Source of the DNA: Hyphomicrobiales bacterium | Lineage (GTDB): Bacteria; Pseudomonadota; Alphaproteobacteria; Rhizobiales; Rhizobiaceae | Length of the DNA stretch: 64,000 bases | Reading direction: 5' to 3' | Assembly: GCA_900473915.1 (NCBI GenBank) | Contig: UCNG01000001.1 | Coordinates: forward strand, 1 to 64,000 | Shown here: in pieces, positions 11,220 through 21,277 of the stretch | How the letters are laid out: each line of letters starts with the position of its first letter | Position numbering within the stretch: position 1 is the stretch's first letter | Notes under the pieces: generated by a model | The model's database searches: none | What the model saw: the letters and a program-made list of their open reading frames with translations, nothing else | Told to the model about the DNA's origin: nothing | Made by a program: the position numbers and the translations under genes

Positions 11220-11980
11220 ACCGTCAAAGACCTGTGGCGCTGGTGACCGGCGGGCGGCGCGGGATCGGGCTTGGCATTGCCCGCGCGCTTGCCGCCAAGG
11301 GTTTCGATCTCGCGATCACGGATCGCGAATGCGACGACGCCGTCGCGCATGAATTGCGCGGTCTTGGTGGAAAGGTGGCTTTTTTTGAAAGCGATCTCGC
11401 CGCCGTTGGAATGCATGAGAAAACCGTTTCCGCGGTGATGAAGGAATTCGGCGGCATCGATTGCCTCGTCAACAATGCAGGCATGGGTTCGGTCGAACGC
11501 GGCGATTTTCTGGGGCTGAAGCCTGAGAACTTCGACACGATCATGGATGTGAACCTGCGCGGCACGGTGTTTTTCACGCAGGCCGTGGTTAAGGCCATGC
11601 TGGCCGCAGCCGAAGTGCATTTCCCGCGCAGCATTATAACCATCAGTTCGGTTTCGTCGGTAATGACGTCGCCCGAGCGGCTTGATTACTGCATCAGCAA
11701 GGCAGGCCTCACCGCCTTCGTACAGGGGCTGGCGTTGCGTCTTGCCGAAGCGCGGATCGGCGTGTTCGAGGTGCGCCCCGGCATCATCCGCACCGATATG
11801 ACGGCAAAGGTCGCCGAGCGTTATGACGGGCTGATCGAAGCCGGTCTGGTGCCGATGAAGCGCTGGGGCGAGGCGGGCGATGTCGGCGCGATCGTGGCCG
11901 GGCTTGCCGGTGGCGACTTCATCTTTGCGACCGGCTCGGCGATCCATGCCGATGGCGGCCTGTCGATTGCAAAACTGTAA
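11216..11980 (+). CDS. Short-chain dehydrogenase/reductase (3-ketoacyl reductase type)
   Basis: A 254-residue classical SDR: TGGRRGIGLGIA cofactor motif, NNAG, catalytic Ser in SSVSSV and the YCISK motif (Tyr and Lys). The C-terminus ends in the common DGGLSI segment. It overlaps the upstream GMC gene by four bases and is followed ten bases later by a second GMC gene, so it belongs to the same operon. A role in reducing or oxidising a hydroxy/keto intermediate, possibly a 3-hydroxyacyl-CoA formed by the hydratase, is inference. Confidence 0.9.
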   Translation: MNRQRPVALVTGGRRGIGLGIARALAAKGFDLAITDRECDDAVAHELRGLGGKVAFFESDLAAVGMHEKTVSAVMKEFGGIDCLVNNAGMGSVERGDFLGLKPENFDTIMDVNLRGTVFFTQAVVKAMLAAAEVHFPRSIITISSVSSVMTSPERLDYCISKAGLTAFVQGLALRLAEARIGVFEVRPGIIRTDMTAKVAERYDGLIEAGLVPMKRWGEAGDVGAIVAGLAGGDFIFATGSAIHADGGLSIAKL

Positions 11981-11990
11981 GGGTAGCGCG

Positions 11991-13628
11991 ATGGATTACG
12001 ATTATATCATCGTCGGCGGCGGGCCTGCCGGTTGCGTTCTCGCCAATCGCCTGAGCGAAGATGCGTCGATAAAAGTGCTGCTACTGGAGGCGGGCGGAAG
12101 CGACTGGAATCCGCTGTTCCACATGCCTGCGGGCTTCGCCAAGATGACCAAGGGCGTTGCCAGCTGGGGTTTTGAAACCGTTCCGCAAAAGCACCTGAAA
12201 AACCGTGTGCTGCGCTATACGCAGGCGAAAGTCATCGGTGGCGGCTCCTCGATCAATGCGCAGATTTATACGCGCGGCAATGCCGCCGATTATGATCTCT
12301 GGGCCGATGAAGAAGGCTGCACCGGCTGGGGCTATCGCCATGTGCTGCCCTATTTCAAGCGCGCCGAGGACAATCAGCGCTTCAACGATGATTATCATTC
12401 CTATGGCGGACCGCTGGGCGTTTCCATGCCTTCCGCGCCATTGCCGATCTGCGATGCCTATATCCGCGCCGGGCAGGAGCTGGGCATTCCCTATAATTCC
12501 GATTTCAACGGGCGCGAGCAGGCAGGCGTCGGCTTTTACCAGCTCACCCAGCGCAACCGCCGCCGCTCCTCGGCCTCGCTTGCCTATCTCGCGCCGATCA
12601 AGGATCGTCAAAACCTGACAATCCGCATGAATGCGCAGGTAGCCAATATCGTGCTGGAGAAGACGCGCGCCACCGGTGTTGCGCTGATGAGCGGCGAGGT
12701 CTTGCGCGCAAACCGCGAGGTGATTGTCTCGTCTGGCGCTATCGGCTCACCGAAGCTCCTGCTGCAATCGGGTATCGGCCCCGCCGATCATCTGAAAAAG
12801 GTCGGCGTTGGTGTGAAACACGATCTGCCGGGGGTGGGCGAAAACATGCAGGATCATCTCGACCTGTTCGTCATCGCCGAATGCACCGGCGACCACACCT
12901 ATGACGGCGTGGCAAAGCTGCACCGTACGCTTGCCGCCGGATTGCAATATATGCTGTTGCGCTCCGGCCCGGTGGCATCCAGCCTGTTTGAGACCGGTGG
13001 TTTCTGGTATGCGGACCCGGATGCCCGCTCGCCGGATATCCAGTTCCATCTGGGGCTGGGTTCGGGCATTGAAGCCGGTGTCGAGAAGCTCAAGAATGCG
13101 GGCGTGACGCTCAATTCCGCCTATCTGCATCCGCGTTCGCGCGGGACGATACGGCTTGCCTCCAGCGATCCGACAGTCGCCCCCCTGATCGATCCCAATT
13201 ACTGGAGCGACCCGCATGATCGCAAAATGTCGCTCGAAGGATTGAAGATCGCCCGCGAAATCATGAGCCAGGACGCCTTGAAGCCCTATGTCATGGCCGA
13301 GCGCCTGCCGGGGCCCAAGGTCGCCAGCGATGACGAGCTGTTCGATTATGCCTGCGCCAATGCCAAGACCGACCACCATCCGGTCGGCACCTGCAAGATG
13401 GGAACCGATGCCATGGCCGTTGTCGATCTCGATCTTAAGGTGCGCGGGCTGGAGGGCCTGCGGGTCTGTGACAGTTCGATCATGCCGCGCGTTCCCTCCT
13501 GCAACACCAATGCGCCGACCATCATGATCGGCGAAAAGGGTGCGGATATTATTCGCGGCCTCGACCCGCTGCCGCCCACGGTGTTTTCATGGGAGAAAAA
13601 CGAACAGAAGCAACGGGCGCGGATTTAG
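11991..13628 (+). CDS. GMC family oxidoreductase, choline-dehydrogenase-like
   Basis: A 545-residue GMC flavoprotein of the BetA/alcohol-dehydrogenase branch: YDYIIVGGGPAGCVLANRL at the N-terminus, the GGSSINAQIYTRG signature, and a C-terminal active site with DHHPVGTCKMG (His) and NTNAPTIMIGEKGAD (Asn). The start at 11991 gives the standard N-terminus; the frame stays open upstream inside the SDR gene. Last gene of the LacI-controlled run. Its stop overlaps the stop of the convergent GFA-type gene by four bases. A second, distinct GMC enzyme in one operon suggests two different alcohol oxidations. Confidence 0.88.
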   Translation: MDYDYIIVGGGPAGCVLANRLSEDASIKVLLLEAGGSDWNPLFHMPAGFAKMTKGVASWGFETVPQKHLKNRVLRYTQAKVIGGGSSINAQIYTRGNAADYDLWADEEGCTGWGYRHVLPYFKRAEDNQRFNDDYHSYGGPLGVSMPSAPLPICDAYIRAGQELGIPYNSDFNGREQAGVGFYQLTQRNRRRSSASLAYLAPIKDRQNLTIRMNAQVANIVLEKTRATGVALMSGEVLRANREVIVSSGAIGSPKLLLQSGIGPADHLKKVGVGVKHDLPGVGENMQDHLDLFVIAECTGDHTYDGVAKLHRTLAAGLQYMLLRSGPVASSLFETGGFWYADPDARSPDIQFHLGLGSGIEAGVEKLKNAGVTLNSAYLHPRSRGTIRLASSDPTVAPLIDPNYWSDPHDRKMSLEGLKIAREIMSQDALKPYVMAERLPGPKVASDDELFDYACANAKTDHHPVGTCKMGTDAMAVVDLDLKVRGLEGLRVCDSSIMPRVPSCNTNAPTIMIGEKGADIIRGLDPLPPTVFSWEKNEQKQRARI

Positions 13629-14065
13629 TCTCCGTCAACGGCTGGCTCAAAACGCAGATACCCCACCACACCCGACCCCTTTCGGTTCGGAGTGTCGGAC
13701 GGGTGATTGACGCCGTCGCTGACCGGAACAGCTTTGAAATCAAACGGTGAGACGCCTTCCAGACAGGCCGCATTCACGCCGTACTGGTTCGGATTGGAGC
13801 GGCGCTGGTGGAAGGTGTAAATCCCGCATTTCGAGCAGAAATAGTGTTTCGCTATGCCGGTATTGAAGGTGTAGAGCGTCAGCGCGTCTTCGCCCTCGAG
13901 GATTTCCAGCCCGCCAAGATCAGCCGAAACCGCCACGGCCCCGCGCATCCGGCAATAGGAACAGGTGCAGCGCCGGGCCGTATGCAGGCCGTTCGATAAT
14001 TTGACGCGAAAACGCACGGTGCCGCAGTGACACGCGCCGTTGGCTTCCTTGATATCGGGGTTCAT
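13625..14065 (-). CDS. GFA (glutathione-dependent formaldehyde-activating-like) family protein
   Basis: A 146-residue protein with the zinc-binding cysteine pattern of the GFA/CENP-V family: ACHCGTVRF near residue 12, CTCSYCR about 22 residues later, and CSKCGIYTF. Family members act on glutathione adducts or have no known function. The start at 14065 is supported by GAGGAGAG; the upstream extension of the frame has no ribosome site. It converges on the second GMC gene with a four-base overlap and is not obviously linked to it. Confidence 0.85.
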   Translation of the reverse strand: MNPDIKEANGACHCGTVRFRVKLSNGLHTARRCTCSYCRMRGAVAVSADLGGLEILEGEDALTLYTFNTGIAKHYFCSKCGIYTFHQRRSNPNQYGVNAACLEGVSPFDFKAVPVSDGVNHPSDTPNRKGSGVVGYLRFEPAVDGD

Positions 14066-14183
14066 TTTCTCTCCTCGCTTTTGCACGAAGGCTATTTTGT
14101 TTTTTGCCGGTTTGCCACTGCCGTCGTGACGGGAGGCCTGCACGGCATCGAAGGGCGGCTGCAACGGTTCGTCTGAATGGCTG

Positions 14184-15491
14184 TCAGCGCGGTAAAGCCG
14201 CAACAATCGGGGCAGGTTTTCCATCGGCGTCGAGCGGCACGATGCGCAAGCGCGTCAGGCGGTTCTTTTCCTTCTTGAGCACGGAAAAGCGTTTCCCATG
14301 GAAAGTGAACGCCTGCTTCACTTCCGGGATCGTCTGGGTCTCATGAATGACGAGACCGGCAATCGTGGTCGCTTCTTCATCCGGCAAGGACCAATCAAGC
14401 GCACGGTTGATATCGCGAATCGGCAGCGATCCGTCGACGATCACCGAGCCGTCCGGCTGCAGGCGAACGCCCTGCATGTCGATATCGTGCTCGTCAGCAA
14501 TATCGCCGACGATCTCTTCCAGAATGTCCTCCAGCGTCACCAGTCCCTGCACATCGCCATATTCATCGACGACGATGGCGATATGCGCCTTGCGGCGGAG
14601 GAAGGCGTCGAGCTGGTCCTGCAATGTCGTCGTGTCGGGCACGAACCACGGCTTGCGCGCGACCTTCATGATGTCGATGCGGGTGAAATCATTGTCGACA
14701 TCGTAGAGCGCGCGCAGCAGATCCTTGGTGTGGATGATGCCGACAATATTGTCGATATCGTCGCGCCAGAGCGGCATGCGCGTGTGGGGGCTCGCCAGAA
14801 TATCGCGCACGATCTCTTCCGCCGCGGCATCGGCATTGACAGTGCCCATCGAGGTCCGGTGCACCATCACGTCGCTGACTTCCAGTTCCTTGAGGTCAAG
14901 GAGGCCGCCCAGCTGGTCGCGGTCTTCCTTGATGAGCGACTTGTCGCGATGCAGCACCTCCACCGCGCCGCGCAGTTCCTCCTGCGGGCTCAACATGGAA
15001 CGGCCTGCCGCCAGATTGACGCCGCACAGCTTGAGGATCGTGCGCACGATCCAGTTCACGGCACTGGAAATCGGACCGAGGATCAGGACGACAAGCGACA
15101 CGCCGCGCGCAACCGCCAGCGAAAAACGGTCGGGACCGGAAATCGCCCATGATTTCGGCAGCACTTCAGCGAAGATGACCAGAATGATCGTCATCGCCAG
15201 CGTGGCATAGGCGACACCCGCATCGCCGAACAGGTTCAAAAAGATGCTGGTGGCAATCGAGGAAGCCAGAATATTGGCGAGGTTGTTGCCGATCAGAAGC
15301 GCGCCGATCAGCCGGTCGCGACGGCTGATAAGGCGCTGGACAAGCCCCGCTCGCTCGTCGCCATTATGTTCGAGCGTAAGCATGCGGGCCCGTGACGCCG
15401 CGGTCAGCGCCGTTTCGGAGCCTGAGAAAAACGCCGAGAGAATGACGCAGAGCAGGATGATGCCGCACATGACCCAGAGCCCGAAAGCCAT
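14184..15491 (-). CDS. Hemolysin/CorC-type CBS-domain transporter (DUF21-CBS-CorC_HlyC)
   Basis: A 435-residue inner-membrane protein of the CNNM/CorB/TlyC family. Residues 1-165 hold the DUF21 membrane region (AFFSGSETALTAASRARM is the family hallmark), about 205-330 a CBS-domain pair, and about 345-430 the CorC_HlyC domain ending RLRIVPLDADGKP. Family members are linked to Mg/Co efflux or cation homeostasis. It follows aroB on the same strand with a 106-base gap, so it is likely the last gene of an aroK-aroB operon, an arrangement I know from related Rhizobiales. Confidence 0.88.
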   Translation of the reverse strand: MAFGLWVMCGIILLCVILSAFFSGSETALTAASRARMLTLEHNGDERAGLVQRLISRRDRLIGALLIGNNLANILASSIATSIFLNLFGDAGVAYATLAMTIILVIFAEVLPKSWAISGPDRFSLAVARGVSLVVLILGPISSAVNWIVRTILKLCGVNLAAGRSMLSPQEELRGAVEVLHRDKSLIKEDRDQLGGLLDLKELEVSDVMVHRTSMGTVNADAAAEEIVRDILASPHTRMPLWRDDIDNIVGIIHTKDLLRALYDVDNDFTRIDIMKVARKPWFVPDTTTLQDQLDAFLRRKAHIAIVVDEYGDVQGLVTLEDILEEIVGDIADEHDIDMQGVRLQPDGSVIVDGSLPIRDINRALDWSLPDEEATTIAGLVIHETQTIPEVKQAFTFHGKRFSVLKKEKNRLTRLRIVPLDADGKPAPIVAALPR

Positions 15492-15597
15492 TCGCCTTGT
15501 CCTCTTATAGCAGGGCGCCAGGATGCTGACGCATCACGCCCTGAAGTTGCTCAATCGCCGCACGGGCCTACCCAAGTCTCAATCAGTTAACTTGGTG

Positions 15598-16731
15598 TTA
15601 TTTCGTTTTCAGACGGTCTTTCAGAAATTCCAGCACGGCGGTTGGCGGCACGTCCTTTGCAATGAAGGACTGGCCAATGCCGCGCGTCAGGATGAAGGTC
15701 AGCGCGCCGCGCGCCACTTTCTTGTCCTGCGCGATATAATCCATCAGTTTTTCTGCCGGCGGTAATCCGCCCGGCACATCCGACAGCCGATAGGGCAGGC
15801 CGACGGCCTTCAGATGCGCTTCGACGCGCTCCGCATCCTCGATGCCGCAGAGGTTCATCTTGACCGAGAAGCGATGCGCCAGCGCCATGCCGATGGCGAC
15901 GCCCTCGCCATGCACGAGGCGGGTTGAATCGTAGCCGGTCGCCGTTTCCAGCGCATGGCCGAACGTATGGCCGAGATTGAGAAGCGCGCGGTCGCCGGTT
16001 TCGCGCTCGTCACGCGCAACGACAGCCGCCTTGCAGCGACAGGATTCGGCGATGGCTTCTGTCCGCGCCGCGCCGCCTGAAAAAACTTCCTGCCAGTTCT
16101 TTTCCAGCCATTCGAAGAAGTCCGGACGGTCGATCAGACCATATTTCGCAACTTCGGCATAACCGGCCCGAAACTCACGCGGGCTCAGCGTATCGAGCAC
16201 ATCCGTATCGGCCAGCACGAGCTGCGGCTGATAGAAGACGCCGACGAGGTTCTTGCCGTGGGCGGTGTTGATGCCGGTCTTGCCGCCAACGGAGGAATCC
16301 ACCTGCGACAGCAACGAGGTCGGCATCTGCACGAAATTCATGCCGCGCCGCACGATCCCGGCAACGAAGCCCGAAAGATCGCCGACCACGCCGCCGCCAA
16401 ACGCCACCACCGCATCGCCGCGTTCCAGCCGCGCCGCCAGGACGGCATTGGTGACGGTTTCCAGCGTTGCAAAGGATTTGGATTTCTCGCCCGGCGCGAC
16501 AATCACCGGCGTCACATCGATACCGGCCCTGACGAAGCTTTCGGTCAGGCGCTCAAGATGCGCCTTGGCGACATTCTCGTCCGTCACCACCGCCACGCGC
16601 ACGCCTTTCAGACGCTTTGCCACTTCCTCGCCCGCACGGTCAACCAGTCCCTTACCGATGAGGATATCATAGGAGCGGTCGCCGAGCGACACGGGAACGG
16701 TGGTGACACCGGCGATGGAAGGCGCGTTCAT
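15598..16731 (-). CDS. aroB: 3-dehydroquinate synthase
   Basis: A 377-residue AroB, converting DAHP to 3-dehydroquinate in the shikimate pathway. The NAD-binding glycine motif [16 protein letters not shown] and the active-site segment [16 protein letters not shown] are intact, as is the metal-binding [10 protein letters not shown] start at 16731 (MNAPSIAG), where GGAGA lies seven bases upstream; the ATG six codons earlier has no ribosome site. It follows aroK by 54 bases on the same strand. Confidence 0.95.
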   Translation of the reverse strand: MNAPSIAGVTTVPVSLGDRSYDILIGKGLVDRAGEEVAKRLKGVRVAVVTDENVAKAHLERLTESFVRAGIDVTPVIVAPGEKSKSFATLETVTNAVLAARLERGDAVVAFGGGVVGDLSGFVAGIVRRGMNFVQMPTSLLSQVDSSVGGKTGINTAHGKNLVGVFYQPQLVLADTDVLDTLSPREFRAGYAEVAKYGLIDRPDFFEWLEKNWQEVFSGGAARTEAIAESCRCKAAVVARDERETGDRALLNLGHTFGHALETATGYDSTRLVHGEGVAIGMALAHRFSVKMNLCGIEDAERVEAHLKAVGLPYRLSDVPGGLPPAEKLMDYIAQDKKVARGALTFILTRGIGQSFIAKDVPPTAVLEFLKDRLKTK

Positions 16732-16785
16732 GCGTAGTCTCCAATACATGCGAGGACATTATCGGTTCTGTCGGTTTGACAGCCC

Positions 16786-17376
16786 TTATGCCTCTAATCT
16801 TTCGAGATGATCGGCCAGAACATCGATCAGTTCGGCGGCGATCACTTCCTTCTTGTCGTCACGCGACATCAGTTCCATATCGGCCAGCGCATAGACGGGA
16901 TAACGCTCGTTCATCAGCCGCTGCATGACGCCGCGCGGATCGCTGTTTTTCAAAAGCGGGCGGTTCTGACGGCGCGAGACGCGCTCCATCAGAATATCGA
17001 TCTCGGCATTGAGCCAGATGGAAACGCCTGCCCGCGCAATTGCAGCGCGTGTTTCGGCATTCATATAGGCCCCGCCGCCGGTTGCCAGCACCATCGGCCC
17101 GTCTTCCAGCAGGCGCATGATGACGCGGCGTTCCAGATCGCGGAATTCGACCTCGCCATAGGCTTCAAACAGTTCGGGAATGGTCATGCGGGAAACCGCT
17201 TCGATCTCCGTATCGGCATCGCGAAACGGCAGGCCGAGCAGGCTCGCCACCTTGCGCCCGACGGTGGATTTGCCCGCGCCCATCAGCCCCACAAGCACCA
17301 CGACTTTCGAACCGAGCAGATCGCGGATCTGCGCCGCTTTCTCATGTAGATTGTTTTGTTTTGCCGTACTGCTCAT
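16786..17376 (-). CDS. aroK: Shikimate kinase
   Basis: A 196-residue shikimate kinase that phosphorylates shikimate with ATP. Walker A is [13 protein letters not shown], the substrate-binding DADTEIE segment follows, and GGGAYMN is the second conserved motif. The start at 17376 (MSSTAKQ) resembles the start I recall for the Brucella protein; an alternative ATG ten codons upstream lacks a ribosome site. First gene of the aroK-aroB operon. Confidence 0.93.
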   Translation of the reverse strand: MSSTAKQNNLHEKAAQIRDLLGSKVVVLVGLMGAGKSTVGRKVASLLGLPFRDADTEIEAVSRMTIPELFEAYGEVEFRDLERRVIMRLLEDGPMVLATGGGAYMNAETRAAIARAGVSIWLNAEIDILMERVSRRQNRPLLKNSDPRGVMQRLMNERYPVYALADMELMSRDDKKEVIAAELIDVLADHLERLEA

Positions 17377-17553
17377 TGACCTCGTCCATTTGTTCCGGTT
17401 CCACATGAAAAACGGGGCGACGTCAATTGCTTTGATTGGTTTTCGCGATGCGGAGGACCGGAAGCAGGGCTTTTTTTGCCCGCTCTTTCGTCACCATCCT
17501 CGCTTTCGTCCGCCCTCCTTGCTTTCGTCTCAATGCCACAGCATAAAAGATGC

Positions 17554-17781
17554 ATGCCCACGCTGACGCGCCTCGTCACCTTTCTCGCCCTTGCCGCCGC
17601 CATCATCTATGGCGCGATGTATGCGCTTGCCAATTTCGTGGAGCCCGACACGCGCGAGATCACCGTCGAAATTCCGTCCTCGAAACTGAAGCCGGTCACG
17701 ATCGCGCGCCCCACGGCCGAGCCTGCCCCGGCGGAAACCGCCGGCACGGACACCCAATCGCCACAGACACCGCAGGAGTGA
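17554..17781 (+). CDS. Small single-span membrane protein upstream of xerD
   Basis: A predicted 75-residue protein with one hydrophobic span (about residues 8-27, [20 protein letters not shown]) and a hydrophilic tail rich in Pro, Ala and Thr ([15 protein letters not shown]). An earlier ATG at 17476 in the same frame would add 26 residues; I prefer 17554 because it places the membrane segment at the N-terminus, although no strong ribosome site is seen. Its stop lies two bases before xerD, so the two are probably co-transcribed. Function unknown. Confidence 0.65.
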   Translation: MPTLTRLVTFLALAAAIIYGAMYALANFVEPDTREITVEIPSSKLKPVTIARPTAEPAPAETAGTDTQSPQTPQE

Positions 17782-17783
17782 CG

Positions 17784-18707
17784 ATGCGCGCATCGCTGGC
17801 GATCGAGAATTTTCTGGAAATGATGAGCGCCGAACGCGGAGCGGCGGAAAACACGCTTGAATCCTACCGGCGCGATCTGGAAGCGGTGGCGGAAGTGCTG
17901 GCAGCCCGCGGCGTCAATCTCACCGAGGCCGGGCCGGACCATATCCGCAGCGCCATCGATGCCATGGCGACGGAAGGCTTTGCCGCCACCTCGCAGGCCC
18001 GGCGCCTGTCGGCGCTGCGCCAGTTCTTCCGCTTTCTCTATTCGGAAGGCTATCGGCAGGACGACCCGACCGGCACCGTCGATGCGCCCAAAAAGCAAAA
18101 GCCGCTGCCGAAGATCATGAGCGTCGAAAACGTCACCCGGCTTCTCGACCGGGCAGTGCTTGAAGCCGATGAGCCCGGCGAACCGACTGATCGCATCAAG
18201 GCGCTGCGCCTTCATGCGCTTCTCGAAACGCTTTATGCCACTGGGCTTCGCGTCTCGGAACTTGTGGGCCTGCCCGTCACCGTCGCGCGCACTGACCATC
18301 GTTTTCTGCTGGTGCGCGGCAAGGGATCCAAGGAACGCATGGTTCCGCTTTCACCCAAGGCGCGCGAAGCCTTGCAACGTTTTCTCACCTTGCGGGATTC
18401 CTTGCCCGGCGCCGACGATAATCCATGGCTGTTTCCGGCTTTTTCGGAAAGCGGCCATCTGGCGCGCCAGGTTTTTGCCCGCGAATTGAAGGGGCTTGCG
18501 GCACGAGCGGGCTTGTCGGCAGCCGCCATCTCGCCGCACGTGCTTCGTCACGCCTTTGCCAGCCATCTTTTGCAGAACGGGGCGGACCTGCGCACCGTGC
18601 AGCAATTGCTCGGCCATGCCGACATTTCCACAACGCAAATCTACACGCATGTGCTGGAGGAAAGACTGCATAAGCTTGTCAGCGAGCATCATCCGCTTGC
18701 CGATTAG
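17784..18707 (+). CDS. xerD: Site-specific tyrosine recombinase XerD
   Basis: A 307-residue tyrosine recombinase of normal Xer length. Catalytic residues are all present: R156 (ATGLRVSEL), K180 (GKGSKER), H252 and R255 (HVLRHAFA), H278 (LLGHADIS) and the nucleophile Y287 (TTQIYTHV). The N-terminal SAM-like domain contains [12 protein letters not shown]. With XerC (59221-60168) it would resolve chromosome dimers at dif. Assignment as XerD rather than XerC rests on overall similarity and on placement in front of accA, common in Rhizobiales. Confidence 0.92.
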   Translation: MRASLAIENFLEMMSAERGAAENTLESYRRDLEAVAEVLAARGVNLTEAGPDHIRSAIDAMATEGFAATSQARRLSALRQFFRFLYSEGYRQDDPTGTVDAPKKQKPLPKIMSVENVTRLLDRAVLEADEPGEPTDRIKALRLHALLETLYATGLRVSELVGLPVTVARTDHRFLLVRGKGSKERMVPLSPKAREALQRFLTLRDSLPGADDNPWLFPAFSESGHLARQVFARELKGLAARAGLSAAAISPHVLRHAFASHLLQNGADLRTVQQLLGHADISTTQIYTHVLEERLHKLVSEHHPLAD

Positions 18708-18842
18708 CTTCTGTCCGGTTATGAGAAAACCGAAAATTTGCAAGATGAGCCCGCAGTGAATATGTAAGGCGCCGTAAAACAGCCTTTTTCAGGCTCGCAA
18801 TAGCGCTACTCCCTTTGGAAAAAGCACGAACAGTCAGGCCCG

Positions 18843-19796
18843 ATGTACAACTATCTCGATTTTGAAAAACCCGTCGCCGACCTCGAAGGCCAGATTCTTG
18901 AGCTGAAGAAGCTCGCGCAGGAACAGGGCAGCGTCGAGATGAGCGACGAGATTCGTCGCCTCGAGAAGCGTTCGGCCGATGCGCTGAAGGACATCTACCG
19001 CAAGCTGACCCCATGGCAGAAGGCGCAGATCGCCCGCCATCCGGACCGTCCGCACTGCCTGGAATATATCGACCGGCTGTTCACCGAATTCACCCCGCTT
19101 GCCGGTGACCGCAAATTCGCCAATGACGAAGCCATCCAGGCCGGTTTCGGTCGCTTCAACGGCCAGGCCGTCGCGATCATCGGACAGGAAAAGGGTTCCG
19201 ACACCAAGACGCGCCTCAGGCACAATTTCGGCTCGGCTCGCCCGGAAGGCTATCGCAAGGCCGTCCGCATCATGGAAATGGCCGACCGCTTCCAGCTGCC
19301 GCTCATCACCTTTGTCGACACGGCAGGCGCCTATCCCGGCGTCAGCGCCGAGGAACGCGGACAGGCGGAAGCCATCGCCCGCTCGACGGCGGAATGCCTC
19401 AAGCTGCGCGTTCCGGTCATCTCGATCATCATCGGTGAAGGCGGCTCCGGCGGCGCGATTGCAATCGCGGTGGCGAACCGCGTCTATATGCTTGAGCATT
19501 CGATCTATTCGGTGATCTCGCCCGAGGGTGCGGCCTCGATCCTCTGGCATGATTCGACCCGCGCCAAGGATGCCGCCTCCAACATGCGCATCACCGCGCA
19601 GGACCTGTTCGACCTCAAGGTCATCGACGGCATCATTCCCGAACCCATGGGCGGCGCGCATCGCGGCAAGGAAGCCGTCATCGATGCGGCTGGCGACATC
19701 ATCACCGCATCGCTGCGTTCGATGAAGGATGTCGACGGCGAAACGCTGAAGCAGGAACGCCGCCAGAAGTTCCTCGCAATCGGCCGCAACCTCTGA
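18843..19796 (+). CDS. accA: Acetyl-CoA carboxylase carboxyltransferase subunit alpha
   Basis: A 317-residue AccA, which with AccD transfers the carboxyl group from biotin to acetyl-CoA to start fatty-acid synthesis. Characteristic segments are FEKPVADLEGQI at the N-terminus, DTAGAYPGVSAEERGQAEAI and IGEGGSGGAIAI (CoA and carboxybiotin binding). Length and start are standard. It follows xerD by 135 bases and ends at a strong hairpin, so it is probably a single-gene unit. Confidence 0.97.
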   Translation: MYNYLDFEKPVADLEGQILELKKLAQEQGSVEMSDEIRRLEKRSADALKDIYRKLTPWQKAQIARHPDRPHCLEYIDRLFTEFTPLAGDRKFANDEAIQAGFGRFNGQAVAIIGQEKGSDTKTRLRHNFGSARPEGYRKAVRIMEMADRFQLPLITFVDTAGAYPGVSAEERGQAEAIARSTAECLKLRVPVISIIIGEGGSGGAIAIAVANRVYMLEHSIYSVISPEGAASILWHDSTRAKDAASNMRITAQDLFDLKVIDGIIPEPMGGAHRGKEAVIDAAGDIITASLRSMKDVDGETLKQERRQKFLAIGRNL

Positions 19797-19823
19797 TTTT
19801 CATCATCACTTGATTGATATTGC

Positions 19824-19850
19824 ATCCGGGAAGCCTTGCGCTTCCCGGAT
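19824..19850 (+). terminator. accA terminator hairpin
   Basis: Perfect 11-base stem ATCCGGGAAGC (19824-19834) with GCTTCCCGGAT (19840-19850), loop CTTGC, 27 bases after the accA stop. The T-run is weak (TTTGC). Confidence 0.7.
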
Positions 19851-20017
19851 TTGCATCATGCTGCAAATTCGGCCATATTGCCGACGCGCTGGATTTTAGC
19901 TATCTGAGCAAGAATTCATAAACGATACCGTAAGGTTTCGTTTATAGGATTGGACCTTCAGGAAATTGACTTTTGCTCATAAAGTCTCTGGCGTAGCTCT
20001 AACAGACTTGATGCGAC

Positions 20018-21277
20018 ATGAAGATCAGAACCGCAATTCTAGCCTCCGTAATGGCAACCGCGCTCCTCGCGGGCTGTCAGGGTTCGTCCGTATCCGATCT
20101 GAGCCTCAGGGCTGAAAAACCGCTTCCCGAAAAGGTTGTTGCGAAGATGAAGGCGAAGGGCATGACCCGCACGTCGCCGATCATGGTGCGCATCTTCAAG
20201 GAAGAAGGCACTCTCGAGGTCTGGAAGCAGAAGAACAACGGCAAATACGACCAGATTGCATCCTATGAAATCTGCAAATGGTCGGGCAAGCTCGGGCCGA
20301 AATATATCGAGGGCGACCGTCAGGCGCCGGAAGGTTTCTACACCGTCCGCCCCGCGCAGATGAATCCGAATTCGAACTATTATCTGTCGTTCAACATCGG
20401 CTTTCCCAACGCCTATGACCGCGCCAATGGCCGCACCGGTCAGCACCTGATGGTGCATGGCGCATGTTCGTCATCGGGCTGCTATTCGATGACCGACGAA
20501 CAGGTCGCCGAGATTTACGCCTTTGGTCGCGACGCCTTCAAGGGCGGCCAGCGCGATTTCCAGATTCAGGCATTCCCGTTCCGCATGACCGCCGCCAACA
20601 TGGCGCGCTACAAGAACGACCCGAATTATTCCTTCTGGAAGATGCTGAAGCAGGGTTACGACGCGTTTGAGACCACCAAGGTCCCGCCGAAGGTCGATGT
20701 CTGCGAGAAGCGCTACGTCTTCAACGTATCGACGCCGGATGGCCAGCCGCTGTCCCCGACGGATGCCTGCCCGCCCTCTGCTGGCGGCGAGGCCATGTCC
20801 TATGCGTCGTATGAAAAGACCTTCCAGTCGGCATTCAGCGCCAGCCAGAAGGCACCGGCGCCGTCCATTCAGGGCATTGCCGAGGCCAAGCTCGTCTCCG
20901 CCTGGAGTGCAGCGCGTGCGCGCGGCGAAAAGGTGACGCGCGAGCCGCCGTCGCTTTCGCCTTCTTCCGCTGAAAAGGCGGGCGCGCCGGACATTCGCCC
21001 GGCAACGCCGTCCGTACAGCCGACAGCCATTGCCGCGACGCCGCAGCCGGTGGCCGTCCCTGCAACACAGTCCGCAGCCATGCCCGCAGCCGTGCCCGCA
21101 CCGCAGCCGAACCCGGCAGCGTCTGCACAGGCCGCTGCTACGCAAGTCTCGCCCCAGGTCTCTTCCCAAGTCTCTTCAATGACGACCGCCAGCACGGTGG
21201 CGCAGAATGCCGAACAGCCGACACCTGTCGCAGCCGCCGAACCGAAGAAGCCGTGGTGGAAGATCATCGGGAACTGA
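20018..21277 (+). CDS. YafK-type L,D-transpeptidase-like lipoprotein
   Basis: A 419-residue predicted lipoprotein: signal peptide with lipobox LLAGC (Cys20). The central YkuD-like catalytic domain has the motif HGACSSSGCYSMTD, whose second Cys is the expected nucleophile. Family members cut or form meso-DAP links in peptidoglycan or release lipoproteins from it. The last 130 residues are low-complexity Pro/Ala/Gln, probably a flexible wall-spanning linker, ending in the basic KKPWWKIIGN. The last codons overlap the GTG start of the TusA-like gene. Confidence 0.82.
   Translation: MKIRTAILASVMATALLAGCQGSSVSDLSLRAEKPLPEKVVAKMKAKGMTRTSPIMVRIFKEEGTLEVWKQKNNGKYDQIASYEICKWSGKLGPKYIEGDRQAPEGFYTVRPAQMNPNSNYYLSFNIGFPNAYDRANGRTGQHLMVHGACSSSGCYSMTDEQVAEIYAFGRDAFKGGQRDFQIQAFPFRMTAANMARYKNDPNYSFWKMLKQGYDAFETTKVPPKVDVCEKRYVFNVSTPDGQPLSPTDACPPSAGGEAMSYASYEKTFQSAFSASQKAPAPSIQGIAEAKLVSAWSAARARGEKVTREPPSLSPSSAEKAGAPDIRPATPSVQPTAIAATPQPVAVPATQSAAMPAAVPAPQPNPAASAQAAATQVSPQVSSQVSSMTTASTVAQNAEQPTPVAAAEPKKPWWKIIGN

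Noticed and set aside
17784-18707. XerD as the integrase of a mobile element
   Set aside because: Motif spacing, length and the accA context fit the housekeeping recombinase, and no cargo or attachment repeats flank it.
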